From Teredinibacter turnerae T7901 (GTDB taxonomy: Bacteria > Pseudomonadota > Gammaproteobacteria > Pseudomonadales > Cellvibrionaceae), in NCBI RefSeq assembly GCF_000023025.1, contig NC_012997.1, positions 5,012,501 through 5,076,500 on the forward strand: 64,000 nt of DNA, written 5' to 3'. The notes under the pieces are model-generated. The model did no database searches and had not been told where the DNA came from. It worked only from the letters and a program-made list of their open reading frames with translations. Each line of letters opens with the position of its first letter. The stretch's first letter is position 1. The position numbers and the translations under genes are program-made. Of the stretch, positions 36,185-45,705 are shown piece after piece.

Positions 36185-37081
36185 TTGCAAAGTGAGACCG
36201 CCAAAGGCCTGCTCTTCGCAGTAGGTGCTTACGGCTGCTGGGGCTTTGTCCCACTCTATTTCAAAGCGATGGATGCTATTCCTGAGGGCGAGATATTCGT
36301 CCACCGCATTATCTGGTCGGTGTTATTTACCGGGCTGGTACTCATTCCCCTGGGGCGCTGGAAAAATATCTGGCCGCATTTATGCAATCTCCGCACACTC
36401 CTTGTACTCAGCGCCGCCGCGGTGTTTATCGCCATTAACTGGATCGTATTTATCTGGGCGTCCAACAATGACCGCTTGCTGGATACCAGTATCGGCTATT
36501 ACATCAATCCGTTAATTAACGTGCTATTTGGGCTCCTCTTTCTCGGCGAAAAGCTGCGTCGCATGCAGTGGGTGTCGGTGTCGCTCGCGGCTGCCGCTGT
36601 GTTGCTGCAAATTATTACCCTCGGCAAGCTGCCGGTAATTTCCCTCACACTCGCATTCGCGTTCGGCTTTTACGGGTTGATGCGAAAAATCGTACAAGTG
36701 GGAGCACTGGAAGGTCTGTTTATCGAAACCTTGCTGTTGTTGCCGCCCACACTGGTCTATTTTGGATGGTTCTCCGAGAAGCTCTCTTTTATCGAGGCCA
36801 CCGGCAGACCAGGGTTCGCCGTGGCACTCATGGCCGCTGGCCCGATCACCAGCATTCCCTTGCTCTTGTTCGCGTCCGGCGTGTCTCGACTTAAATACTC
36901 CACCATCGGGTTTATCCAGTATCTGGCGCCCAGCATCGTATTTTTGCTGGCCATTTTCTGGTTCCGCGAACCGCTGGTGTGGCAAATGGCTGTGACCTTC
37001 GCCCTGATCTGGGTCGCACTCGCCATCTACAGCTACGACGGTCTACGCCGCTCTCGCACCCTGCCACTTCCCCCTGAATAA
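36185..37081 (+). CDS. rarD: RarD-family EamA transporter
   Basis: 298 residues with ten predicted membrane helices. The N-terminus (KGLLFAVGAYGCWGFVPLYFKAM) and the segment IPEGEIFVHRIIWS are distinctive of RarD within the EamA/DMT superfamily. RarD is associated with chloramphenicol sensitivity in pseudomonads; its natural substrate is unknown. The start is TTG at 36185 preceded by AAGGA about 10 nt away; no ATG fits the N-terminus better. It is followed by the cyclic-di-GMP operon after about 140 bp. Confidence 0.93.
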   Translation: MQSETAKGLLFAVGAYGCWGFVPLYFKAMDAIPEGEIFVHRIIWSVLFTGLVLIPLGRWKNIWPHLCNLRTLLVLSAAAVFIAINWIVFIWASNNDRLLDTSIGYYINPLINVLFGLLFLGEKLRRMQWVSVSLAAAAVLLQIITLGKLPVISLTLAFAFGFYGLMRKIVQVGALEGLFIETLLLLPPTLVYFGWFSEKLSFIEATGRPGFAVALMAAGPITSIPLLLFASGVSRLKYSTIGFIQYLAPSIVFLLAIFWFREPLVWQMAVTFALIWVALAIYSYDGLRRSRTLPLPPE

Positions 37082-37218
37082 ATCTGGCCCTCGAATTGTT
37101 CGGCAAACCTGCTTTATACTGCCGTTCAGAACACAATAAAAACGACAATTCACGATTGCTTGCGTGGCCCAGATTCTTTGGGGCACGGGCTGTATGCAAT
37201 CAGCCCGGTTCACTCGCT

Positions 37219-38961
37219 ATGAAACCGATACAAAGGACCCTGTACAAATTTATTCTCGCCCTGTTAACGGTGTTAGCACTGTTAGCACACCCTTATATAC
37301 CTTTAAAAAACGTCGTTATCTACCCGCGCAGCGACGCCGTCTCCGATATCTACGGCCCCGCTGGATCAGCCAATTGGTTGGCGCGAGCCAATAGCGCCTG
37401 GCGCTGTGACTACCGGCGAGCATTCACCGATAACAGCTGTGGTTTCATTGTGAGCTGGACGGGTGGCGAGCAGGCGGCGTCCGCGCTGCGCCCGCCCAGC
37501 TGCTCCAGCGCCGCCACAGACCACGACGGCGATGGCTGGGGCTGGGAGCACCAGCGCAGCTGTCTGGTACCGGCTGCCGTGCGCGCGCAAAGAGCCCGTC
37601 CGACCGCAGAATTTCCCCTCTGCGATACCCTCGCTGCAGACTTGGATGGCGACGGCTGGGGCTGGGAAGACGAGCACACCTGCCGTATGCCGAACGCCGA
37701 TGCTGGCGCCGATAACAGTGGCTGGCACTACTGCGCGCTGTCTGGATCAGATCCCGATGGTGACGGCTGGGGCCGGGAAGAAGACGCTGCCTGTGTTGTA
37801 CGCGGCGGTGCCAGCGACCCGCAAGTCAGTGGCGAGCGGTCGCCCGGCGAAAATGCGGTTTACTGTTCAAATTCGATTGTTGACGGCGACGGCGATGGCT
37901 GGGGCTGGGAACAGAACCGAAGCTGTTTGATTCCGCCTACGGTCGACAGAACGCAAGTGCCGCAACCCAACAAAGCAGTCGCGCAGTTGCGGGGCGTGGA
38001 CATGTCCTCGTTCAAGAATTTGCGCGTTACCCTCAACTACGAAGGGAAAGCCGAGTTTTTGCGACTTTATGTGCGCAACTTCGACCCCGCAGACGCCGAT
38101 TTGAGCCTCGCCGATACCACCAAATATATGATCACTTATCTTCACACCGAAGATCTCAAAGCGGGTGCCGCTCAAGTGCCACTGAGCCAGTTTCGCGTCG
38201 CCGAATGGTGGCTGGAGGCAACCGACCGCCCCCTGGCTCACGCGAGTCGCGACCTGAATAACGTCGTGCGCATCGGGTTCGACTTCCTAGAGCACGGGGT
38301 GCACAAGATTCAGGTAGGTAAGATCGAGCTGCAAGGTGAACGCATCAGCTGGCCAGCGCTGGTGTTTATGCTGAGCGGTTTGTGGTTCGTGCTGGCCTGT
38401 GCAGAATTGGGCTACCCGCGCTACCGGCGCTGGCGCGCGGCTCAGCGAGGTGAACCACACTCGCCCCTGCAAGACGGCGAAGTAACCGACAGCGACTCGG
38501 CGTTAGTACCTATGGCGACGCTGATTACGCGGTTTCAGGCGATCCACCGCGCCGAACACAGTGGCCTGCTAGTGGTGCGGGTCGACCTCACCGATGAACG
38601 CGCTGGGATCGAAGCCGCAAACGCACTTGGTCGCGAAGTCGGTCGCCTGCTCAGTCAGCAGCATTACCACCAGAGTTACATCGCCCAACAGGCCGATGGC
38701 GAGGTCGTACTGCTACTGTGCGGCACCAGCTTGAGCCACTTGGAACATACCGCGGAGCAGATTCATCGTTTGGTTGACGCGCATGATTTTTCCCACTGTG
38801 CTGCCGGTCCGGTCATTGCCCACGTGGGTTTTACGCTTGCAATTAACGGGGAAGCTTTCGAAGAGACGCTGAACCGTGCGGAATGGGCGCTCTACCAGAC
38901 GCTACAAACCCACAGTCGACTGCAGCAACCTTCCTACGCGGAGACTGACGATGACCGCTAA
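37219..38961 (+). CDS. Membrane sensor with four GWGWE modules and a degenerate GGDEF domain
   Basis: 580 residues from the ATG at 37219; an upstream in-frame start adds 41 residues before the first membrane helix. Order: helix (11-23); four Cys-bounded repeats (95-115, 135-155, 172-192, 216-236); a periplasmic beta domain (about 250-375); helix (380-397); then a cytoplasmic domain (430-565) shaped like GGDEF but with GEVVLLLCG where GGDEF should be. Diguanylate cyclase activity is therefore not expected; it may bind or sense instead. The beta domain is shared with the next gene product (LRVFMRNYNP there, LRLYVRNFDP here). Its stop overlaps the next start by 11 bp. Confidence 0.85.
   Translation: MKPIQRTLYKFILALLTVLALLAHPYIPLKNVVIYPRSDAVSDIYGPAGSANWLARANSAWRCDYRRAFTDNSCGFIVSWTGGEQAASALRPPSCSSAATDHDGDGWGWEHQRSCLVPAAVRAQRARPTAEFPLCDTLAADLDGDGWGWEDEHTCRMPNADAGADNSGWHYCALSGSDPDGDGWGREEDAACVVRGGASDPQVSGERSPGENAVYCSNSIVDGDGDGWGWEQNRSCLIPPTVDRTQVPQPNKAVAQLRGVDMSSFKNLRVTLNYEGKAEFLRLYVRNFDPADADLSLADTTKYMITYLHTEDLKAGAAQVPLSQFRVAEWWLEATDRPLAHASRDLNNVVRIGFDFLEHGVHKIQVGKIELQGERISWPALVFMLSGLWFVLACAELGYPRYRRWRAAQRGEPHSPLQDGEVTDSDSALVPMATLITRFQAIHRAEHSGLLVVRVDLTDERAGIEAANALGREVGRLLSQQHYHQSYIAQQADGEVVLLLCGTSLSHLEHTAEQIHRLVDAHDFSHCAAGPVIAHVGFTLAINGEAFEETLNRAEWALYQTLQTHSRLQQPSYAETDDDR
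37501..37926 (+). repeat. Four 21-residue DxDGDGWGWE modules
   Basis: Modules are encoded at 37501-37563, 37621-37683, 37732-37794 and 37864-37926. Each runs from one Cys to another exactly 20 residues later, with the pattern C, five residues, DxDGDGWG(W/R)E, four residues, C. The DxDxDG part looks like an Excalibur/EF-hand calcium loop and the GWGWE..SC part resembles the CBM10 core. The third module has Arg in place of the second Trp. Confidence 0.9.
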
Positions 38962-40246
38962 TCCCCTGCGCCACACCAAGCGCTTGCGGCTGGCGATGCT
39001 GGCCGCAACCTTCATGCTGCTGCTAGGGCACTATCTTCTACCGGCAAAAGTCCGTCAGCTACACCCCGCTGCCGGAGTCGAACAAATCATTTATGGCTTT
39101 ATCGACCCGGAACAGGGTGAATCCAATCAATGGGTCGATGAACGCGAAAGCGAATGGGTGTGCGACTACTTACCAACCTATGACTACGGCTGCGGTTTTG
39201 CACTGGTATGGGATCGTCACGAGGTTAACGGCATTGACCTGAGCGAGTACGATTCCATACGCCTCACCCTGCATTACCAGGGCGGTGCTGACAACCTGCG
39301 GGTGTTTATGCGCAACTATAACCCCCACTACTCCATGCCTGACGACAGCGCGACCACCAAATTCATGTCCGCGCTTTTCGCCTTTAGGGAAATGAGCAGC
39401 AACCAAATCAATGTGCCGCTCAATCGGTTTGCGGTCGCTGACTGGTGGTTGCGTGAACACATGGAGCGACACCGTTGGTCGGCGGTCGAGCTGAACAACA
39501 TCACTCAAATCGGCATTAATTTTATTGAGCCTGGGCATCACCAATTGCGAGTGGAAAAGGTCGAGCTGGTGGGGCGCTGGCTCAGCACCGCGCAAATGCT
39601 TACCTGGGTACTGGTGGCCTGGATGCTGTTGTTTATTGGCGAGGGCTGTCTGTTGCTGTGGCAGCTCTACTGGGTCGCCGCCTACAATCGCAAGCGCCAA
39701 CGCGCTCTGCAACGACGCCAGCGCAGCCTGGCGATAGAAAAAGCCAGCCTGCAAAAACTTGCCCACAAAGACCCACTCACCGGCATTCTCAACCGTCGCG
39801 GCGCAGAAGAACACATAAAAAGGCTCTACCAAAACACCTATAGCAAAGCTTTTACCGCGGTTTTGTTGCTGAACCTCGACAACTTCAAACTTATTAACGA
39901 GCAGTTCGGGCACGATAAAGGCGACGCCATTTTGAAGGCATTTTCAGCCCTTATTCAGATGAACCTGGAAAGCAGTGATATTTTTGCCCGTTGGGGTAGC
40001 GAGGAATTTCTGTTGGTTTGTGTAGCAGAGAATCAGCAGGATGCGCTCTATCGCGCCGAAAAACTGCGGCAGCTTACCGAGCGCACCCATCTGTCACCAG
40101 CACCCGGATTTAATGTAACCACCAGTATCGGGGTCGCGACCATTGGTGGTAACGAAAGTTTTCAACAGGCCCTCACGCGCGCGAGCGCAGCGCTTCAAAA
40201 CGCTAAGCGCAGCGGCCGCAACCGGGTGAAATATGAAATGGCCTAA
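38951..40246 (+). CDS. Membrane-bound diguanylate cyclase
   Basis: 431 residues from the ATG at 38951, inside the end of the preceding gene. Order: N-terminal helix (13-30), periplasmic beta domain (about 45-210) homologous to that of the upstream protein, second helix (about 212-240), short coiled coil (245-272), GGDEF domain. The GGDEF domain has DPLTGILNRRG, the metal Asp in NLDNFK (D310) and the signature GSEEF (349-353), a variant still compatible with cyclic-di-GMP synthesis. Two cysteines (C71, C81) in the periplasmic domain could pair. Its stop overlaps the start of the next gene by 14 bp. Confidence 0.92.
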   Translation: MTANPLRHTKRLRLAMLAATFMLLLGHYLLPAKVRQLHPAAGVEQIIYGFIDPEQGESNQWVDERESEWVCDYLPTYDYGCGFALVWDRHEVNGIDLSEYDSIRLTLHYQGGADNLRVFMRNYNPHYSMPDDSATTKFMSALFAFREMSSNQINVPLNRFAVADWWLREHMERHRWSAVELNNITQIGINFIEPGHHQLRVEKVELVGRWLSTAQMLTWVLVAWMLLFIGEGCLLLWQLYWVAAYNRKRQRALQRRQRSLAIEKASLQKLAHKDPLTGILNRRGAEEHIKRLYQNTYSKAFTAVLLLNLDNFKLINEQFGHDKGDAILKAFSALIQMNLESSDIFARWGSEEFLLVCVAENQQDALYRAEKLRQLTERTHLSPAPGFNVTTSIGVATIGGNESFQQALTRASAALQNAKRSGRNRVKYEMA

Positions 40247-43200
40247 CCTGCTTGCCCTGTTGCTGCTCTGCGTCGCCACGGTCTGCGCGGCGCAGGAAAA
40301 ATATCGCGCTTACCCACTCTACCTGGAGGAAAAACCGCGCCCCGATCTGGCCACCGCCACAGTGCGCGATGCCGAAGGCTTTCTCTGGATCGCAACAGAC
40401 AACGGTCTGAAACGCTACGATGGTTACAAACTGCGGGTTTTTAATCACGACGAAACCAACCCCAAATCGATTGGCACTAACATCGCTACCAACCTGCTGA
40501 TCACCAGCGCCGGAGAGCTGTGGATCATTGGCCACAGCCTCAGCCGCTACAACCCGGACGACGAAAGCTTTACCAATTTTTACCCCTTCGCAGGTCGCTC
40601 AGCACGCGACATGCTGGAAGACAGCCAAGGACATTTGTGGATAGCCGGAGATGCTTTTGGCCTGGTGGAGTTCGACCCGCAGCGGGGTGAGGTTTTAAAT
40701 CGCTATTTTGCCGATTCCGAACGCGGCGAAATTCGTGACCTGGCACCCAGCGCGCGCGGCGACAGTTTTTGGGTTGCCTCCAGCGGCGGCGTCTATCGTA
40801 TGTCGGTCACTGATCGCATCGCGCGACCGTTTAGCCTGCCGCTGGATTTTGTGCCTGGCACTCAGACTGTGCGTGCAATCTGCGAAGACCACACCGGCTT
40901 GCTATGGGTTGCGTCGGACGCAGGTCTGATTACGGTAAACCCGGAGACAGGCACAACGCGCCAATACCACGCCAACCCGGCCATCCCCGGCAGTCTGGCC
41001 ACTGACAATCTGTGGGCGCTGTACGAAGATGCCAGCGAGCGTATGTGGGTCGGCACCGATAAGGAAGGCCTCCAATACTACCGCCCGGAAACCGACGACT
41101 TCGCCCACCTTCCTGCGACGCTCTTCACCCGCAATACCCTGCCACCCGGCTCACTCATGAACATCTATGAAGATGTCGAGCGCAACCTGTGGCTCGCACT
41201 CGGCCCTTATGGGGTTTACCGCATCAGCCCGGACATCGAAAAGTTCACCAACTATCGGCACAGCCTGGAGTTCAGCAACGCACTCAGTTTCAATAATATT
41301 CTCGATTTGCTGGAAGCCCGCGACGGGCGTATCTGGATTGCCACCGATGGCGGTGGGCTGAATGTCCTGGAGCCATCCACTGGCCAGTTCGATCACTACC
41401 TGCACGACCCCAACGATCCAAACAGCTTATCAAGCGATTCGGTAATCTCTCTCGCGGAAGACTCGCTAGGTCGCGTTTGGGTCGGCACCTGGGGAGGTGG
41501 CCTGAACGCATTCGACCCACGCACCAACCGGTTTACCCACTATGTGCGCGACCCGACGCGTGCGGATGATCAAACCCTTAGCAGCAACAATATCTTTCGT
41601 ATTTTGCCGCTGGATGACGACCGCTTGATGCTCAGCACCTGGGGTCGCGGTTTTCAAATTTTTGACCCCGCTACCGAGCACTTTGAGACCCACAATCCCT
41701 ACGCCAGCGGTGACAACCCGTCCGGGGAAAACTATTCGATCAATGACTTTGCTATCTCACCCGAAGGGGAAGTGTGGATCGGCGGTTACAACGGGCTCGA
41801 GAGCTACTCACTCAGCACAGGTAAATTCCACCCGTTGCCGCAAGCCCTGCATAGCAGCGTGTTTGACATCCACCAGGATACAAAAGGCGACCTCTGGCTC
41901 GCCACTTCCGAGAATCTGGTGCGCTACAGGCCGGTGGCAAATACCTTGCGCAGCTATACCCCCGCCGACGGTCTCGCCGACAGCTTTGTCGTTTCCATCG
42001 AGGAAGACAGCAACGGCATGCTCTGGATAGGTACCCGCAACGGCCTGAGCAAATTCGATCCACGCAGCGAGCGCTTCGAAAACTTCAGCGAACACGATGG
42101 CCTTGCTGGCGCACAGTTCAATCGCAACAGCCACCTGCTGGCGAGTACTGGCGACATGTATTTCGGTACCACCAACGGGCTCAACGAGTTCGACCCGGCA
42201 CATTTGCCGGTGAACGAACACGCACCACCGGTGCACTTCACCGGTCTGGAATTGTTCCAGCAAACCGTGGTGCCGGGCCAAAGCCCCTGGCTACAAAAAC
42301 CGCTGAATCGCACCCGCGAACTGGTTTTACCTTACAGCCAGCGAGATATTACCTTCACCTTTACCGCACTGAACCTCATCAACCCAGAAAAAAACCGCTT
42401 CCGCTACCGCCTGTTTGGTTTGGAAGACACTTGGCTCGAAACCGACAGCAGTGGCCGCCGCGTGCGCTATACCAACCTTGCCGCCGGGCACTACCAGTTT
42501 CAGATACTCAGCGCCAATAACGAAGGGGTGTGGAATAGCAGCGCGCGGGTTATCAATCTGGTGATTTTGCCAGCGTGGTGGCAGACCTGGTGGGCGTTTG
42601 CCGGCTATGCGCTTCTCGCAATATTCGTTATCTACGCATTTAGTCAGTGGCGGGTCCGCACCAACCACATGCGCGAACGCGAGTTGCAGGAGTTGGTCGA
42701 GCAGCAAACCACCCAGTTGCGCTACGCCAACCAGCGGGTAGTGCAACTCAATTCCGAACTCGAGCAACGGGTGGTACACCGCACCCAGGAACTGAGCAAA
42801 GAAATCGAAGAAAGGCGCGAGTCAGAGGCGCGGGCGCAATACATGGCCTACCACGACACGCTCACCGGGTTGAAAAACCGGGTTTGGCTGCTGGACCACC
42901 TGCGCCAGCTTATCGAACAGGGTCAATTGCCCTTTGCTCTGCTCTATATCGGTGGCGACCGCTTCCGCCGTATCAACGACAGTCACGGTCACTTGGTGGG
43001 GGACAAACTCCTGGGTGAAGTCGCACGGCGCCTGCGCCGGTTGCTACCTGACAGCGGCCACTGCGTGCGCCTGGGCAGCGATGAATTCGCGGTGGTGATC
43101 GACAACGTGAGCAATCGCACAGAAGCCGTGACGGTTGCCAACCGCATAATTGCGACCTTCCAGCAAAAGTTTTCCGTCGATCAGCTGCAAATCAGCTTTG

Positions 43201-44171
43201 GGGTCAGTATCGGGATTCTATTCGCCGATAAACAGTACAACGAAGCAACCCAGTTACTGCGCAATGCGAACATTGCCATGCAGCGCGCGAAAGAGCGGGG
43301 ACGGGGGGTTTACCAGTTATTCGACCACGATGTGCTGCGCACCATGCTCGATAAAACGCTGATGGAAGTGGACTTGCGCCGCGCACTCAGCCACGACGAG
43401 CTAACTATCGCATACCAGCCAATTCTGCATTTAAAAAATCACCGGCTGCGCAGTTTCGAAGTCTTGTTGCGCTGGCATCACACCCAGCGCGGCAACGTGC
43501 CCACCGAGCAGTTTATCGCCGTGGCAGAGTCCATCGGCCTTATTTTTGAGCTGGGAATCTGGGTGCTGCGCAAAGCCTGTTTACAGATCAACAGCTGGCA
43601 GGCGGAGTTCGGCTTGCAGAATACCCCAAAGATTGCGGTCAACCTGTCGCCACTGCAGATGCGACAGGCCGATTTGCTGTCTCGCATCGACGATGTCTTT
43701 CGTGAAACCGGTGCATCACCCGATAAAATTCGATTTGAAATCACCGAGTCGGCACTGATGGAAAATACCGACACCGTGGATATGCTGCTGGAAGGGTTGC
43801 GCGAGCGGGGTATAGAACTGGCAATTGACGATTTTGGCACTGGCTATTCGTCGCTGAGTTACCTGGATCGCCTGCCGGTGCAACAACTTAAAATTGACCG
43901 CGCCTTTGTGACCGCCCTGGTACACAATAAAAACGATACCGGCAATGCCAACGAAATTGTCCGCGCCACCATCAACCTCGCCCACACACTCAACATGCGC
44001 GTCGTGGCAGAAGGCATCGAAACTGAAGAACAGCGAGATATTCTCGCCTCTTACAGTTGCGACTACGGGCAGGGTTACCTGATTTCCGCGCCTATGGATG
44101 CCGTTGAGGCAACCAGTTATCTACGCTCTACCGTCATCGCAAAACTGGTCGCCACCGACCCGGTTAATTAA
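40233..44171 (+). CDS. Propeller-sensor GGDEF-EAL protein
   Basis: 1312 residues. A signal peptide (cleavage near AA-QE, 20/21) leads into about a dozen two-component-regulator propeller repeats of the GFLWIATDNGLKRYD type (about 45-690), a Y_Y_Y domain (about 700-785), a membrane helix (about 788-808) and a coiled coil. GGDEF follows (GSDEF near 947), then EAL. The EAL domain keeps the EVL start motif (FEVLLRW), VNLSP, FEITES, IDDFGTG, LKIDRAF, AEGIET and GQGY, so phosphodiesterase activity is likely. The hybrid two-component propellers known from Bacteroides sense sugars; here the output is cyclic-di-GMP turnover. It closes a three-gene operon. Confidence 0.95.
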   Translation: MKWPNLLALLLLCVATVCAAQEKYRAYPLYLEEKPRPDLATATVRDAEGFLWIATDNGLKRYDGYKLRVFNHDETNPKSIGTNIATNLLITSAGELWIIGHSLSRYNPDDESFTNFYPFAGRSARDMLEDSQGHLWIAGDAFGLVEFDPQRGEVLNRYFADSERGEIRDLAPSARGDSFWVASSGGVYRMSVTDRIARPFSLPLDFVPGTQTVRAICEDHTGLLWVASDAGLITVNPETGTTRQYHANPAIPGSLATDNLWALYEDASERMWVGTDKEGLQYYRPETDDFAHLPATLFTRNTLPPGSLMNIYEDVERNLWLALGPYGVYRISPDIEKFTNYRHSLEFSNALSFNNILDLLEARDGRIWIATDGGGLNVLEPSTGQFDHYLHDPNDPNSLSSDSVISLAEDSLGRVWVGTWGGGLNAFDPRTNRFTHYVRDPTRADDQTLSSNNIFRILPLDDDRLMLSTWGRGFQIFDPATEHFETHNPYASGDNPSGENYSINDFAISPEGEVWIGGYNGLESYSLSTGKFHPLPQALHSSVFDIHQDTKGDLWLATSENLVRYRPVANTLRSYTPADGLADSFVVSIEEDSNGMLWIGTRNGLSKFDPRSERFENFSEHDGLAGAQFNRNSHLLASTGDMYFGTTNGLNEFDPAHLPVNEHAPPVHFTGLELFQQTVVPGQSPWLQKPLNRTRELVLPYSQRDITFTFTALNLINPEKNRFRYRLFGLEDTWLETDSSGRRVRYTNLAAGHYQFQILSANNEGVWNSSARVINLVILPAWWQTWWAFAGYALLAIFVIYAFSQWRVRTNHMRERELQELVEQQTTQLRYANQRVVQLNSELEQRVVHRTQELSKEIEERRESEARAQYMAYHDTLTGLKNRVWLLDHLRQLIEQGQLPFALLYIGGDRFRRINDSHGHLVGDKLLGEVARRLRRLLPDSGHCVRLGSDEFAVVIDNVSNRTEAVTVANRIIATFQQKFSVDQLQISFGVSIGILFADKQYNEATQLLRNANIAMQRAKERGRGVYQLFDHDVLRTMLDKTLMEVDLRRALSHDELTIAYQPILHLKNHRLRSFEVLLRWHHTQRGNVPTEQFIAVAESIGLIFELGIWVLRKACLQINSWQAEFGLQNTPKIAVNLSPLQMRQADLLSRIDDVFRETGASPDKIRFEITESALMENTDTVDMLLEGLRERGIELAIDDFGTGYSSLSYLDRLPVQQLKIDRAFVTALVHNKNDTGNANEIVRATINLAHTLNMRVVAEGIETEEQRDILASYSCDYGQGYLISAPMDAVEATSYLRSTVIAKLVATDPVN

Positions 44172-44182
44172 GGGTTGACGGT

Positions 44183-45385
44183 TTACGCCTTCTGCGCCAG
44201 CGCCGAACGCACATGTCCGACAAGCACCTCGTTGCCAGGTTCCGGTCGCGACGGAATGTTCAACGAAAGAATCAGCGAGATAACCGCAAAACAGGCACCC
44301 GTTAAAAACACCGCGCCCGGCGATGTCACCCAAAGAATACCCAACAACGCGGGTATAACCACCGCAGCAATATGGTTGATGGTGAAGCTCACGCTGGCGG
44401 TTGCAGCAATGTCCGCCTTATCCGCGATTTTCTGAAAATAGGTGGTAATGGCTATCGCAAACGCGTAAAACAAATGATCGACCACATAAAGCCCTGCAGC
44501 AACCGTGGCATTAGTGACAAATGCGTAACTGAGAAAAATCACAATCAAAGCACTGTATTCCAATAACAGCGCACGCCTTTCGCCGATCACGCCAATAAAT
44601 CTTCCTATTTTTGCGGCAAATAAAAAATTAAAAACATAATTAAATATAAATAGCGCACTGATCTGGCCAACGCTGTAGCCAAACTTTTCCACCATTAAAA
44701 AACCAGCAAAAACGACAAATATCTGCCGCCGGGCACCGCTCATAAACACCAGCGCGTAATAAAGCCAGTAGCGTCCGCGAAAAATAAGTTTTTTGTGTTG
44801 CTCAACTGCCGGGTTAAAGCGCGGAAAACCTATAGTAACAACCGCAATTGCGGCCAGCCCCGCTACGCCTGCCAACAAATACACCCACAAATAATCGACC
44901 CCTGCCCACTCCATCGCCACAAAAATAATGCCGTAAGCCGACAAGCTGGCGACCGCTTTTACCGAAAGCGCACGCCCAAGAAAGTGGGGCGAAGTGGATT
45001 TATCAACCCACTGTAAAGTCAGCGACTTGTTCATGGTTTCGAAGTAATGAAACCCAATAGACATTAACACCGTCGTCAAATACAGGCCGGTAGCCGATGG
45101 AAACAACCCGGTTAACGCCACTCCAATGCCCAGGGTTGCCACCGACAACAACGCAAAAGTCTGCTCGCGCAACACAAACAGGACAAATACAGCGGTAAAT
45201 GCAAGAAAACCTGGCACCTCGCGCAAACTCTGCAAAATACCAATTTCCACTCCGGTAAACCCTGCGCGCTCGATAACAAAGTTATTGAGCAGCACCTGCC
45301 AGGTGGCAAATAAAAACGACATGACAAATGTCATGCTCAACAGCAGATTCTGTGGCTTCTGCCAAAATTCACGATCAATTTTCAC
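44183..45385 (-). CDS. MFS transporter
   Basis: 400 residues with about twelve membrane helices. The segments FLFATWQVLLNNFVIERAGF, GIGVALTGLFPS and KIGRFIGVIGERRALLLEYSALIV fit the major facilitator superfamily, in particular proteins with LacY-like or PucC-like N-termini. The substrate is unknown. The start is GTG at 45385 with AGGTAA upstream. It is convergent with the propeller GGDEF-EAL gene, 11 bp apart. The A/T-rich stretch near 44600-44700 is coding for a helix-rich region. Confidence 0.85.
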   Translation of the reverse strand: MKIDREFWQKPQNLLLSMTFVMSFLFATWQVLLNNFVIERAGFTGVEIGILQSLREVPGFLAFTAVFVLFVLREQTFALLSVATLGIGVALTGLFPSATGLYLTTVLMSIGFHYFETMNKSLTLQWVDKSTSPHFLGRALSVKAVASLSAYGIIFVAMEWAGVDYLWVYLLAGVAGLAAIAVVTIGFPRFNPAVEQHKKLIFRGRYWLYYALVFMSGARRQIFVVFAGFLMVEKFGYSVGQISALFIFNYVFNFLFAAKIGRFIGVIGERRALLLEYSALIVIFLSYAFVTNATVAAGLYVVDHLFYAFAIAITTYFQKIADKADIAATASVSFTINHIAAVVIPALLGILWVTSPGAVFLTGACFAVISLILSLNIPSRPEPGNEVLVGHVRSALAQKA

Positions 45386-45705
45386 TGCGGATTACCTGAG
45401 TTGATTGCCGAGATGCATCGTTCGGCAATACTGCGTTTTTAAAATAGGAGTTCAGTTGCTATTAACTTGACAATAAAAATCGCGGAGTTAATAGGCGGTG
45501 CAGGAACGCACCGCTCTTGCCCAATTGGCAATATAAGTCTTTGAAAATTCAGAGAATTTACACATTTCCGCCAGTAGTTCAAGGGCGTTCAAATAGATAA
45601 GATCATCAACAGACCGCGCAGGGACGACACACCTCGGCCTACCGACCCCGACCGGGAGCGCGGCTATTCTACGCCAGCCCGTGACAACAAAACATCACTA
45701 CCCGA
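45386..45705. other. Intergenic, no gene seen
   Basis: About 320 bases upstream of the MFS gene and downstream of the paiB-like gene. I see no reading frame with a ribosome binding site. The left half is AT-rich and probably contains the MFS promoter; the right half is GC-rich with short inverted repeats but no convincing terminator. Confidence 0.4.

Noticed and set aside
39170-39913. 247-codon minus-strand open frame
   Set aside because: Antisense to the diguanylate cyclase gene, which shows membrane helices and GSEEF.
45314-45336. Pho-box-like ATGACAAATGTCAT
   Set aside because: It is inside the coding sequence of the MFS transporter N-terminus and has no -10 element at the right distance.
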